In this document: positions 1-11,530 of the stretch, in pieces
Position numbering within the stretch: position 1 is the stretch's first letter
Layout: every line of letters begins with the position of its first letter
Source: Panicum virgatum
Lineage: Eukaryota; Streptophyta; Magnoliopsida; Poales; Poaceae
Direction: 5' to 3'
Length of the DNA stretch: 64,000 nt
Assembly (NCBI RefSeq): GCF_016808335.1
Contig: NC_053150.1
Coordinates: 31,513,238-31,577,237, forward strand
The notes under the pieces: model-generated
The model's database searches: none
What the model was told of the DNA's origin: nothing
Seen by the model: the letters and a program-made list of their open reading frames with translations, nothing else
Program-made: the position numbers and the translations under genes

Positions 1-569
1 TCGCAGGTCTCACAGTGCTGCCACAGCACTCGGGATGGCGGAGCAGTGACTGAAGTCGGCGGATGGGACTCCGGTCACATCCACTGTGGAATGGCGCCCG
101 ACGCCGCCTGTCCTGGGAGCCGTGGAGGAGTGGCTGGCCTTTAATGCCTTCGTACGACGGGCAGGTGAGCGGCAGGGCCGTTTGTCCCTTATGCCGAGAG
201 GTGGCCTCGAGCGAGGCGGAGAAGGGTTACTCCCTCGAGGCTAGGTTTGCTACCCTCGAGCGAGGCGGAGATGTTTTGCCCGCTCGGGGGTAGGTGCGCT
301 ACCCTCGAGCGAGTCGGAGATGCGGGCAGGCGAGGGGTCTCGATGGGAGCCCTCGAGCGAGGCGGAAACTACCCCGAGGCCTGAGAGGAGCGTGGATGGA
401 TCGCACCATGTCAGTGGGCCGCGTGTTAGGCTTCTCTGAGTCCTTTCCTTTCTTTCAGATTGGGAGGAGGCCGTGGGCCTTTCGTGGGGCCAGTTGCCTT
501 AACATGTGTTTGCGTTTTAAAGTGATCTTAGTACCCCGCTTAGGGTGTCCCTAATCGTGGTACCCGACA
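1..569. mobile_element. 3' end of an LTR, element continues left of window
   Basis: The block ends in GGTACCCGACA, the usual right end of a grass gypsy LTR (LTRs of this type start TGTCGGGTACC). It stops abruptly inside sequence that matches the LTR of the next element, so it is the end of an insertion whose body lies outside the window. The bases just after it (ATCAC, 570-574) would be one copy of its 5 bp target duplication. No coding region is visible. Confidence 0.65.
190..370. repeat. Short dispersed direct repeat inside LTR
   Basis: The motif CCTCGAGCGAGGCGGAG occurs about four times with small changes, spaced 50-80 bp apart. The core CTCGAGCGAG is partly palindromic. It looks like degenerate LTR-internal repetition. 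Confidence 0.6.
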
Positions 570-3500
570 ATCACCGTACAACTCTACGCGGTAATGGGTA
601 ATGAAGCGCCACTATCACGAGGATAACAACTAAAACCCAAATAAGAATGTTAACTACGAAGAGGCCATCAGAGTCTTGTGCCATACGAAACTTTCTGCGG
701 GTGACCCTATCCACAGGCAAGGTTGGGTGCAGAATGGAACCCCTACTCAACGTCCTCGGGAATAAAGTCTGGGTCTTCCTCTATAAAAATTAAGCAAGGG
801 TGAGTACAACATACTCAGCAAGTCCAACCACACCCACGGAGGGGGTATAAACAGAATACATCCACCAGATAAATCAAGGATAAGGCTAGGGTTTAATTTT
901 GCGGAAAGCTAATTTTTATGCATGGGTTTATTTTGAAACTGTGTTTTTCTTAAAACTATTCTTTTATAGCCGGTGGGGTTGATCCACACAGGATCCAAGA
1001 TTTTAAAAGTCGCTATCGGACTCCTCATCCACCGTAGAACACGACACTACTGCTGGACACTCTTCCAGAACAACTCACGCCAACCCAACTATTCTCAGAA
1101 GAAGTACTAGTTGTGTGACCAAACCGTAACCCGCCCAGTACCATGGGCACGGCTATTCGAATAGATTTTATACTCTGCAGAGGTGTGCACCTTTATCCAC
1201 AAGCGGGGTACCACAGCACGATCACCTTAGTGTCGGTGCAGATCCCAACAAAACCATTACCCACCTTAGCTAGACCTGACTAGCCACCACGGGATCCACC
1301 AAGGGGTCATTGACCTATTACCGAGGTTTAACTGGGGCATAAGTCACACAGAGCTTACCCCTCCTCCTTGATCATCCGTTGCTCTCAGATCTCCTGATGA
1401 TTATTAGACTAACTAGTGGGGCTTATGCTAAGTTGTTGCCACATACAACGGTCGAGTGGTTTGTACGATAGTTGAGTTAGGCAAGATGACACATCAACTC
1501 GGTCCTTAATTGTGACAAGATGGATATCTCCCAACCTTCTTGCTCAACCACAAAGGTACGAGCACACCTTCTGGCAATTCACACAAAAATGCCATCCATC
1601 TCATCGAGACACGTCTTTCATTTATTTTCAACAAATCCACCTTTTTCCTTCCCACACACTCACACATTTTTCTTTATAAATAATCATATTTGATGTGTAG
1701 TAGAACAAGTATAAGGTCCTAAGCAATTCCAGCGGTGATTAACATCCACATAGAACGAATCACATGTAGACATCAATCTAGGTGGTCAAGGAATGGTGAT
1801 AACAAGTCAAGGGGTGGCTATCCAACCATATTTCAGTAGTAAAAATATATGCAATTTTGTAAAACAGGCCAATAGGTTGTGTTTATAAAACTGGGACAAA
1901 ATATGCATCAAAGGATGGGATTGAACTTGTCGTTCGCAAAGCCTTCCGGGAAGTCCTGATCGAGGTACTGTCGTTCGGGTTTGGGGTCACGGTACTGGTC
2001 CTCGCATACTTGTTCGCGGTACTGCTCGTCGACGGGTTCTCCCTCGTTCACACCATGATCTACGGCACACACAAACAAGCACACAATAAAGAAAAAGAAA
2101 TAAATGTTTTACCGTTGAGCTCAAATCGGGAAAAATTAAGATTTGGAGATAGGAGTAATACTTTTGGGTGGTTTTCTAATGGCACGCCTGAAATTATGTT
2201 AGAAATGGTGTGGTAAAGTTTTGGGGCAAACGGAGGATTTTTGGCGCATGAAATGTTAAGTTAAAGGTAAGTTTAGGGGCTAATCCGGGGTTCAGGGGCC
2301 TATTTGTAAATACTTCTGGAAAGAAAGGACTTGATTAGAATTTTGGAAAAGGTTCGGGCTACTCTGGAGATTAGGCAGGGACCTACTCATAAATATTTTA
2401 TATAGTTGAGGGGCTTATTCATTAAAAGAAATAAGAGGGGGGCTTCTTTGTAATTATTTTTGGGATGGCAAGGGCTTGATTGGAATTTTAGAAAATATCC
2501 GGGCTACTCTAAAAAGGGGTAGGATTTTATTTAGAATTAATTCTATGTGGGGGACGGTTTATTTGCGAAAAGGAAAAATAGGAAGGGCTTCTTTAGAAAA
2601 GAACCTAGAGAAGGGGAGGGCTCTAAATAGAAAATGAGAAAGGATAGGGGGTTTTGGGCAAAACCGCCCTCTCCTTCTTCTACCTCAGGACAGAACAGAG
2701 CATGGGGAGGGGGGGGCGGCGGCCATGGGCCAACGGCCCTGGGGGCTCGGCGGCGGCCGGGGAGAGGGGGAAAAGGGATAGGGGAGCCAGGGGGTTCGAT
2801 TCCCCTAGTTATTTCGAGCGGAGGCGACCTGTGGAGGTGGCGTGACGGCGGCGGGTGGCGGCCGGCTCTGGCTTGCGCAGCGGCAGCACTGTGGGTGAGG
2901 GGAGTGGGCGAGCGGTGGCAGGAGTGATTGTGGTGGTGGTGGGCGACATCGGGGGCCCTTTTATAGGCACGGCGGAGCAAGGAGGAGGGGGGAAGCGGTG
3001 GTCGGCCGGTGAGCTCGAAGGACGGGCAGTAATGGCGATGGGGTCCGACGTGGCATCGTGGAGCGGCGCGGAGGCGATGGCGAGGTGACCACAACTCAGA
3101 GAAGGACGAGCAAGTGGGCGAGTGGAAGGGGGCGGCGCAAGGGGGTACGGCGGTGTTGGAGCTCGGGCTCGACGTGCTCCGTGCTCGCGTGGCCGGTGGC
3201 GTTGCACTACGCGGGCGCCGAGGCGAGCAGGGAGGGCGGTGGTGCATAGCGTGGCGAGGCGACGGGGAGTGGACGGGCGTGCAGTGGCGTTCGCGCAAGT
3301 GGGAGGGGCGGCGACCAATGGTGGTGGCGCCGTGCGGCGGCATCGTGCTGCACGAGCTTGGCTCGGGCGAGCGCGAGAGCTCCCGCTGCAGCTGCCACGA
3401 CGGGACGCGCGCACGACGGGGTGGGTAAGTGGGCACGGCTATGCAGGGAGGGTAGGCAGAGGGGGGGCCGCTGGCGGGGGCGCTCGGCGTGCAGCACGTG

Positions 3501-3849
3501 GAGGAAGAAGGGAGAGAGAAGGAAGAGAGAAGGAGGGGGAAAAGAAAAAGGAAAAAAAGAAAAAGAGAAGAGAGGGAAAAAGAGAGAGATACGCGGCGGG
3601 ATTCACGGCGGCTACCGTGGGGTCGGTCGAGCACGCGCGGTGGTCGGGCGGTACGTAGCGCGACATGCAGAATGAGGAAAGAGGGTGGCGATTGATTTCT
3701 GTGTCGGACGGCGAAAACGCCGGGAAGGATTTTGAGGAATTGGGATCTCGGACGGAAGAAGAATTTGAAATGATTCGAGCTCAGCGTCAAAAAGATTTTG
3801 AAAAAAAATTTAGCGAGTAATTTATTGGGTGAATTTTCGGGATGTTACA
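570..3849 (-). repeat. 3' LTR (about 3.3 kb) of the gypsy element
   Basis: Read on the minus strand it starts TGTAACATCCC right after a polypurine tract. Its far end is lost to the insertion at 569/570, so roughly the last 90 bp are missing compared with the right LTR. It contains a GC-rich stretch (2690-3500) and a purine-rich stretch (3500-3590) that give long spurious ORFs. No separate gene is supported here. Confidence 0.75.
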
Positions 3850-5231
3850 AACCTACCCCAATTAAAATGAATCTCGTCCTCGAGATTCGGCTGGTTCCTA
3901 AAGAGATGGGGAAACTCCTTCTTCAGAGCATCTTCGTGTTCCCACGTAGCTTCTTCTACTCCGTGTCTGCTCCATTGCACTCTGCAAAACCGTACATCTG
4001 AATTCCTTGTTCTTTTTGTGACAGTGTCTAAGATTTTGACAGACACTTCTTGATACCGAAGATCCTTTTGCAGATCAATTGTTTCCACTAGTACTATTTC
4101 TTCTTTAGGTACCCTTAAGCACTTTCTGAGCTGGGACACATGAAATACCGGATGTATATCTGACATTTCCTCAGGCAATTGAATACGATACTCTACCGCT
4201 CCAACTCTTTTCACTACTTGGTAGGGTCCAATATACCGAGGAGTTAATTTTCCTTGAACTTGAAACCTTCGAGTCCCCCGAATCGAAGAGATCTTAAGGT
4301 ATACAAAATCCCCAACCTCAAAACATAATTCTCTTCTTCGCTTGTCTGCATAACTCTTCTGCCGTGATTGGGCTGCCTTTAGCTTCTCTCTGATCTCAGC
4401 CACACGTTCTTCCGCCTCTTTTATGAGAGCTGTTCTGGTTAGTGTATGCTCTCCTACTTCTGACCACATCAAAGGGGTCCTGCACTGTCTTCCATAGAGA
4501 GCCTCAAATGGCGACATGCCTAAGCTTGCCTGATAACTGTTGTTGTAGGAGAACTTCGCATAGGGTAAACTTCGTTCCCAATCTTTACCATAGGTAAGGA
4601 CACATGCTCTTAACATATCCTCCATAATTTGGTTCACCCTCTCAGTCTGTCCATCAGTCTGCGGGTGATAGGCTGAGCTAAAATTCAATTTGGTCCCCAT
4701 GGCCTTATGCAGACTTTTCCAAAACTTAGAGGTGAACTGGGTCCCTCGATCTGAAACAATTCTACTAGGCACACCGTGCAGCTTTACTATATTATCCACA
4801 TAGAGCTCAGCTAGCTTTTCTCCTCCATAGTTGGTCCGTACTGGTAGGAAGTGAGTGACTTTGGTGAGCCGGTCGACTATTACCCAAATGGAATCATAAC
4901 CTTTCTGGGTCTTGGGCAATCCTACCACAAAATCCATTTCTATCTCGTCCCATTTCCAAACTGGGATAGGTAAGGGTTGTAGTAATCCTGCTGGCTTCTG
5001 ATGCTCAGCCTTGATCCTTTGACAGGTGTAGCAATAGGCAACGAACTGGGCAATGTTTGACTTCATTCCATTCCACCAATACTTTTGTTTTAAATCCACG
5101 TACATTTTGGTGGACCCTGGGTGGATAGAATATGTCGAGTTGTGAGCCTCGTCCATGATCATTTGCCGGAAGTCTCCTTCTTTGGGCACACAAATCCTAT
5201 CTTTATACCACAGGGTTCCCTTATCGTCCAC
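3822..5231 (-). pseudogene. Gypsy integrase with C-terminal chromodomain
   Basis: This is an open stretch of 469 codons covering the 3' half of pol. The N-terminal zinc-binding region shows EAH, IHPG and CYTCQRIK (the HHCC pattern). The catalytic core has the three expected acids: D in EMDFVVGLP, D in SDRGTQF and E in QTERVNQ. A GPY/F-like segment (RYIGPYQVVKRVG) and a chromodomain (VKILDTVTKRTRN to WEHEDALKKEFP) follow, which in chromoviruses bind histone marks and guide integration. The segment itself is intact, but it belongs to a broken polyprotein. The frame runs through the polypurine tract and a few codons into the 3' LTR. Confidence 0.9.
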
Positions 5232-5488
5232 TCGAAAATCCGATACTTTGTTTTCTCTCCGGTATGTTTGCGGATTTTCATTAAATCTTTGTCCGAATCT
5301 TGGGCTTTTTTGATGTTGTCCTCTAAGGTAGGTTGAACACTCAGCTTGTGGCTGGAACCTCGGGGGACAATGTGCATATTCAATTGTGCCATTTCCTCTT
5401 GTAGATGGGCATCCTTGGGTCCATAAGAATTCCAGCTTAAGGTATCGGCTACCACGTTAGCTTTGCTAGGGTGGTAGTGGATTTCCAC
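5159..5488 (-). pseudogene. RNase H / connection remnant of gypsy pol
   Basis: The fragment starts with MEIHYHPSKANVVADTLSW, the end of a Ty3/gypsy RNase H domain (normally YHPGKANVVADALSR). It overlaps the integrase stretch in another frame at its 3' end, so a frameshift lies between them. Sequence between 5489 and 5852 keeps traces of RNase H (for example [12 protein letters not shown] text near 5560-5580) but carries several stops. Confidence 0.75.
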
Positions 5489-5852
5489 ATTATAATCCTT
5501 GACCAGTTCTAACCATCTTCTCTACCTGAGGTTTTAGATCTGGTTGGGTGAAGATATACTTCAGGCTCTTATGATCCGTATATATCTCACACTTGTTTCC
5601 AATCAGGTAGTGCCTCCAAATCTTGAGGGCCATGCACTACGGACTGCAAACTCCAAGTCATGTGTTGGGTAATTCTGCTCATGAGGCCTGAGTCGGCGGG
5701 AAGCATATGCAACAACTTTCCTGTCTTGCATTAGTACACACCCTAGTCCTTATCAGAATGCATCACAATAAATGACAAAATCCTGATGAATGTCTGGTAA
5801 GGTGAGTACCGGGGCGGTTGTCAATCTTCTCTTCAACTCTTGGAAACTCCTT

Positions 5853-6317
5853 TCACAGGTTTCCGTCCAAATAAACTTCTATCATGGGCCGGGCGATCTT
5901 GGAAAATCCTTCAATGAATCTCTGATAATACCCAGCTAATCCAAGAAATCTTCTTATTTCACTAACATTAGTTGGCTGCTGACAATTGGAAACTGCCTCA
6001 ACTTTCTCGTGGTCGACTGCTACTCCTTCTGCGGTCAGAATATGACCAAGGAAAACTACTTTCTCAAGCCAAAATTCACACTTGCTGAACTTGGTATATA
6101 GCTTATGTGCTCTTATTTTTTCTAGAACCACTCTTAGGTATTGTTCATGCTCTTGAGCAATTTTGGAGTAGATGAGTATGTCGTCAATAAAGACTACGAC
6201 AAACTTATCTAACTCATCCATAAATACCTTGTTCATGAGGTTCATGAAATAAGCAAGAGCATTGGTGAGTCCAAAAGACATCACAGTAAACTCAAAACTG
6301 CCCATAACGGGTGACAA
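5853..6317 (-). pseudogene. Gypsy reverse transcriptase core fragment
   Basis: Contains the fingers/palm text FTVMSFGLTNA, the catalytic box FVVVFIDDILIYS (the DD pair of the polymerase active site) and FLGHILTAEGV followed by RRFLGLAGYYQRFI, all typical of Ty3/gypsy RT. The N-terminal third of RT, protease and gag are absent upstream, where the sequence switches to the unrelated extra ORFs. The fragment is separated from the RNase H remnant by stop codons. Confidence 0.88.
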
Positions 6318-6370
6318 AAGCTATCTTTGAGATGTCACTTTCCTTAATCTTGAGCTGGTGATGATAACCC

Positions 6371-6571
6371 TCAAAGCTGGATGTCGGGGTAGCGGTCACT
6401 TTTGGCGATGACTAGGATCACCCTGCAGCGGAGGGTGCCATGGTGCTCATACTCTCTGCTGTAGTACCTTGGGCATTCTGAAACACCAAGGCTTTCCAGG
6501 GCATTGATCAAAAGGCTGGGGAAGCCGGGGGCAGCTTGGCAAATGCCCTGGATCCATCCTTCCTCAGCCAT
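6371..6571 (-). pseudogene. Second, truncated copy of pre-gag extra ORF
   Basis: A 66-codon stretch beginning MAEEGWIQGICQ shares a line-by-line pattern with the stretch that starts at 7450 (GW..GIC.A..G.P.LL...LE..GV, then a GT.RC motif). It is preceded by a pyrimidine-rich tract and CAG, like a splice acceptor at the start codon. It runs almost directly into the RT remnant, so everything between this ORF and RT has been deleted. Its function is unknown; similar hypothetical proteins are recalled upstream of gag in some grass gypsy elements. Confidence 0.5.
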
Positions 6572-6948
6572 CTGAAAACAAAGATAGGGTGAACAAGCTT
6601 TGCACAGATATTTGGGTACAAAGGGGATAGATGGTCTTTATTATTACAACAGGGCGGGGTACATTTCCCATGGATACACGATTATTACGATAGTGGCTCT
6701 AGCTTAGGTGTACTACTCTCCTATCATGGGGACTCTTCCTCGATCTGGATAGGGTGCTTCTTTGGTGGAAGACACTGCTCCAACACCTCATCTTCGGTCT
6801 GAGTACCTTTGTCCCAATGGGTTTCTTCGGGTTCTTCTTCTAACAACCCAGCTTCTGCCTTGAGCGCCTCGTCGTTTTGCTTTTGGGTTTGGAGAGCGGC
6901 TAGGGAGTTCTCGGTTCATACGGCTCTTATCCGTTGTGACTCCATCTC

Positions 6949-7450
6949 TTACATTGCCTTTTCTGCCCTGCGGATTTGGTATTTCAGTTGTGCCGCCTGT
7001 TCACGGTAGAGTTGGTCCAAGTCAGTGAGGTAGATGGATAGGTGGGAGACCGTATCTTCCAGCTCTTCTTCTCCCCTTCCAAGTCCTCTTATCTGGGCAA
7101 TCCATGAGCGTCCTCTTCCTTCAGTAGGCGGGAAAATCCCATAGAAGTCCGCTGAAGATGATGTTTGTAAACCACACGCAGACGTCGCAGGGCTTTTCGG
7201 GCGGGCCTTCGGTAGGTGTCCGGGATGCAAAAGCCAGTGGTGGAGATGAACCAGGGTTCCACATCAGGATAGCGGGTGCTCTTTCCACAAAGATCATTAT
7301 GTCACACCGACGGGTGCCCCTGGAGTCGTACTTTCGGTAGGTGTACTCTGGTGGGTCCACAACTCTGACGTGTTCCAGGCTGAGTAGCAATAACTTAGGG
7401 AGGCCAGACTCTGCGGGGCAGATTCCGCCACTCCATCCATTGTCAGTCAT
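6949..7450 (-). pseudogene. Pre-gag extra ORF, frameshifted
   Basis: Starts MTDNGWSGGICPAESG next to an acceptor-like TTCCAG and continues in one frame to about 7200. Another frame then carries GRGRSWIAQIRGLGRGEEE and ends in a coiled-coil-like segment (DLDQLYREQAAQLKYQIRRAEKAM). At least one frameshift breaks it. It lies between the primer binding site and the pol remnant, where gag would be expected. It has no known domain that can be named with confidence. Confidence 0.5.
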
Positions 7451-7577
7451 CTGGAATAGGCAAGAGTCAGCGGTGAGTATTTGTGTGGAAAAAGGGTTAA
7501 GCAAGGAAAGTCCTAATGTGGAAAGGCTTAGAAAAAGAGTCTCGATCCTAGGGGTCACGTCCTACGGCCAACTTACG

Positions 7578-7590
7578 GCTTTGATACCAC
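7578..7590 (-). other. Primer binding site (initiator Met tRNA type)
   Basis: On the minus strand TGGTATCAAAGCC lies two bases downstream of the LTR end (GACGCTTCA). It resembles the TGGTATCAGAGC complement of initiator methionine tRNA used by most plant gypsy elements, with one mismatch. Confidence 0.75.
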
Positions 7591-7591
7591 C

Positions 7592-8056
7592 TGAAGCGTC
7601 CCCTCATAAGAGGTGACTCTAATGTGATACAAATATCAGTCACAGGAGGCTGATAACACATTTATTACATCAGATGATACATCACCATAAAACTCTACGC
7701 GGTAATGGGCAATGAAGCGCCACTATCGCGAGGATAACAACTAAAACCCAAATAAGAATGTTAACTACGAAGAGATCATCAGAGTCTTGCGCCATACGAA
7801 GCTTTCTGTGGGTGACCCTATCCACAGGCAAGGTTGGGTGCAGAACGGAACCCCTACTCAACATCCTCGGGAATAAAGTCTGGGTCTTCCTCTGTAAAAA
7901 TTAAGCAAGGGTGAGTACAACGTACTCAGCAAGTCCAACCACACCCACGGAGGGGTTATAAACAGAATACATGCACAGGATAAATCAAGGATAAGGCTAG
8001 GGTTTAATTTTTCGAAAAGCTAATTTTTATGCATGGGTTTATTTTGAAACTGTGTT
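7592..8056 (-). repeat. 5' LTR remnant of the gypsy element
   Basis: It begins (plus orientation) TGAAGCGTCCCCTC and is similar to both 570-950 and 62324-62650. It is cut at 8056 by the next element. The rest of this LTR does not reappear on the far side of that insertion. Confidence 0.8.
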
Positions 8057-8469
8057 TGTCAGACCCGGGGCAGCGGGACTGCTTATAGACATAGACTGTT
8101 TTAGAGTAAGTGATAGTTCATGGATGTACCTTACCTCTTTTGTAACTAATCGAATAGGCGTAGAACTAGCTGCAGTACAAAGGAAACTACCCGATTGAGT
8201 TGTAGTAGGACTCCAACTGTACTCGGCTAGGACTTTCCATGTAACCCTGTCCCCCCGGATATATAAGGGCGGGCAGGGACCCCCTCTAAACGATCAACAC
8301 CTAAGGCAATACAAACCACAAAGGACGTAGGGTATTACGCAAACTTGCAGCCAGAACCTATCTAAATCTTTGTGTTCCTTGTACCATCGAGTTCTAGAGC
8401 AGTCGATCCCTACCTACAAACCCTACTGCTAAGGGTATCCCTGAGCAGACTTGGCGGTAAACACCGACA
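8057..8469 (+). repeat. 5' LTR of the LARD-like element
   Basis: Starts TGTCAGACCC and ends AACACCGACA. It contains a clear TATA box (TATATAAG, 8260-8267) in the context CCGGATATATAAGGGCGGG, conserved in the other LTR, marking the likely retroelement promoter. Confidence 0.9.
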
Positions 8470-8830
8470 GCTGTCGCGCCAGGTAGGGGATTCGGCGAGT
8501 TCATCGATGAATTCGATGGCCGGATCAAGCGATGCCAACAACGCGCCGCAAGGCACAACCCTCATTTTCGATTCTTGGGCATGCACGGCTGACGGAACGG
8601 GAGGCTTCTCTAGCCACCTTGTCACACCTAACTCACCTAAATCAAAAACCAGCTCCCAAGTCTCCGACACCCTCAAGTCTGCAGATCTCGACGGAAAAAG
8701 AGTTCTACTCCAACTCGACTCGGACAACCTAGGAAACGTGTCAACTCCGACCTGAACTCCTGGTTCAGTTGAGTTCGACACAAACTCCGATCCCGAAAAA
8801 CCTCACTTTTCCAAAACCATTGGAAAATAC

Positions 8831-10553
8831 TTGACTCATCTGAAGACGATCAAATGCTCTAAGATCAAAAACTCCAAATTACTCGATGGAGTAGATAAAG
8901 TTTCACGATCAATTGAGGGCTGTATCAAACTTGCAGAAACTACTCTCAGTTCATCTACGTCACAGCAGAACCCCGAAGCATTGAACCCACCACAGAAAAG
9001 GTCGGGAGAAATGCTCTCAGGGATCGATTGGGTGAATTCAAAGCTCATCAACTGCATCAAGATAGCTGAAAACACTCTGCAAAACAAAGAGCAGAAAATG
9101 GGGAGGAGGAATCTGCGGGGGATCTGGTGAGACAAACCCCCGGCTTGTCGGTTGGGACCGTCTATCTCCAGGATACCTCAGAACCCTTCACTGAAAACCT
9201 GCCCACACTCGGACCCCAGAACCAGTCGAGTCCTCATTCGATCAGGACTTTGATAATTTCATGAACGGTCTCGAGAACTTTGAACCATTCGATGATCTCG
9301 AGGACTAGTCTGACAACATCGAGCTGTTCATGGACACCACGGCCAATTCACCCAAACACGCTGACACTCTTTGGAAATTGGCCAAGCCTAAAAGGAAAAA
9401 GCCAAGCTCCAGAACAATCCAGAGATTCATCTTTGATAAACCCTGGATCAAGGAGCCTGAGGGGCTGACTTCTACTCAATCATGGCTCCACTGGATGAAT
9501 GAGAACGCCCTCCGTATAGAGATGGGCATCCCGCTTCTCGCTCATCTAAAGCATACATACTCTAAAATCGGTGGGCTAACAGACTCCGAATCCGAGTACT
9601 CTTCCGATTCGGAGGACCGGCTGGATGACCTAATCCAGTACAGCAAGCAAGTCGAATCCAACTCGACTAAGAATTCCAAGTCCAATCAGGACTCCCTCCC
9701 TAATTTGGTCATATATGCAACCCCGCAAGGACGGGTGGTGCGCCTGAGGAAGACTCAAGATCCCAACTCCCCTGGCTCATAGCCAGCGGATCTGCCCTAC
9801 CAATAGAGCACCCTGATGGACCCGTCCTCAAGCAAACAAGACCAAGAAATTCAAGACCTTTGCCATGAGATCCTCATGGTTTGCATCTCTGAAGAACCCG
9901 AGGGTGACCCCACGGAGCGTCTCAACCTTGACGACTACAATTCTGATGATTTCGACGAGTACCTTTCCGATAACATGGAAGCTACTCCTCCCGCAATCAC
10001 TGAGGTCCAAGCTACTACCAAGGAGGATTCACCCGCTCCTCCGCCGGCGGTGACCGTCACTGTCCAACTGGATGAGCAGTATCCAATAGAAGATCTCTAC
10101 GAACATCATCGCTAGCTCAACTAGAAGAGGGCGTTCAGGCGTCAGCGCCTCGCTAACAGCCTACAGGAACAGCAAGGCGACAACTACGACTACACCAACT
10201 GCGACCTTCGCAGCGTGATCAACGTTGGGCGTGATGCGCGCAACATCATCATCTCTAGGAGAAAGGAACGCGAGGAAGTCGAGGCTTACAGCCCTTCTTC
10301 CAACTACCGCATTCTGCCAAAGGCTTCCGCATCCTTCAAGAAGCACAAGCCAGTAACAACCAGTACCCATCCTCAGGGTAAACCGCGCACCCCGCACCAG
10401 GGTGAAACATCCCAGGGTGGAAACAGGATCAATAAAATACTGCTACGCAAGTGCTTTACCCACCCAAAGAGCTCTCACACGATCTTCCTGTGCGACTCAC
10501 TCCGTAAGGCCCTTGGGGCACCTCTCCTAAAGGATACCCTCTCACAAATCTAG
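8831..10553 (+). pseudogene. Gag-like remnant of the LARD-like element
   Basis: Several plus-strand open stretches (8831-9130, 9330-9782, 9816-10115, 10215-10553) follow one another in changing frames. The pieces are acidic, Ser/Asp-rich (DSESEYSSDSED; DDYNSDDFDEYLSDN) followed by a basic region (RDARNIIISRRKEREE), as in the N-terminal half of some grass gypsy gag proteins. The coding signal ends near 10553 and no zinc knuckle or pol follows. This is either a decayed gag or a reduced gag-like protein. Confidence 0.5.
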
Positions 10554-10774
10554 TCGACCCCCGTATCGACTAGTTTTATCTCCAAATAAGTTTTATCCTG
10601 TCATGTAAACCATTGCTCATGTTCAACAAGCAAGGGGTAGGTCTTAAGAGTCAGAGTCTGTCACTTTACAGCTATCATAATTTCGACAAATCCAAATAAA
10701 GTTGATTTTTCCTTATATCGACTACTTGGCTCTCGCTCACACGAACCAATACCCCATCTAGAAAGCCACGCTCA

Positions 10775-11530
10775 GCATTGGAGCAGCTATCGAGTAGTTT
10801 TATGAGTTTTACCCGAGTACTTTTCGGCACCTTCGTCTTGGGCAACCCGACGTGGTTAGTACCTAACAACTTGCCCAAGAGTTACTCCAGTCTTTGGTTA
10901 AAAGGACACCTTACTCGCTTCGCTCGAGTAAGTTTTGGATATCTTTCTGACATTTACATCTTGGGCAACCTGACGGGGTTCGTACCTAACAGTTCTGTCT
11001 TAAGGATTACTCCAGTCCTTGGTTAAAAGGACACCTTACTCGCTTCGCTCGAGTAAGTTTTGGATATCTTTCTGACATTTACGTCTTGGGCAACCCGACG
11101 GGGGTTCGTGCCTAACAGTTCTGTCTTAAGGATTACTCCAGTCCTTGGTTAAAAGGACACCCTTACTCGCTTCGCTCGAGTAAGTTTTGGATATCTTTCT
11201 GACATTTGCGTCTTGGGCAACCCGACGGGGTTCGTACCTAACAGTTCTGTCTTAAGGATTATTCCAGTCCTTGGTTAAAAGGACACCTTACTCGCCTCGC
11301 TCGAGTAAGTTTTGGATATCTTTATGACATTTATGTCTTGGGCAACCTGACGGGGTTCATACCTAACAGTTCTGTCTTAAGGATTACTCCAGTCCTTGGT
11401 TAAAATGACACCCTACTTGCCGGCTCGAGTAGGTCTTGGATACCCTTTTGGCACCTTCGTCTTGGGCAACTCGACGGGGTTAGCACCTAACAGACTTGCC
11501 TTAGAGTTACTCCAGTCCTCAGGTAGGACA
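10775..11530 (+). repeat. Tandem array, about 125 bp unit, six copies
   Basis: The marker GGTTAAAAGGACACC recurs near 10896, 11021, 11147, 11273 and 11398 (the last with one change) and decays near 11523, so the period is 125-126 bp. Each unit also contains CTTACTCGCTTCGCTCGAGTA, in which TACTCG and CGAGTA are inverted, and CTTGGGCAACC. The copies grow more divergent at both edges and fade by about 11700. Confidence 0.9.

Larger units (their letters stand above)
570..8056 (-). mobile_element. Decayed chromodomain Ty3/gypsy retrotransposon (Tekay/Del-like)
   Basis: On the minus strand the order is truncated 5' LTR, primer binding site, extra ORFs, RT, RNase H remnant, integrase plus chromodomain, polypurine tract and long 3' LTR. 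The first about 380 bp of the left LTR (570-950) match the right LTR remnant (7680-8056). Gag, protease and part of RT are missing, and pol is interrupted by stops, so the element cannot be autonomous. It has been broken twice by younger insertions, at 569/570 and at 8056/8057. The RT-RNase H-integrase order and the C-terminal chromodomain place it in the chromovirus branch of Ty3/gypsy; assignment to the Tekay/Del lineage is inferred from the long LTR. Confidence 0.85.

Noticed and set aside
2543..3790. Minus-strand ORF of 415 codons, Pro/Ser/Arg-rich
   Set aside because: Lies wholly in a GC-rich and purine-rich part of an LTR; low complexity, with the opposite strand equally open; no domain.
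8372..8755. Plus-strand ORF starting in the 5' LTR
   Set aside because: Crosses the LTR boundary and primer site; not a plausible start for gag.
10775..11530. Possible CRISPR-like array
   Set aside because: Units are contiguous 125 bp repeats without unique spacers, inside a plant retroelement.
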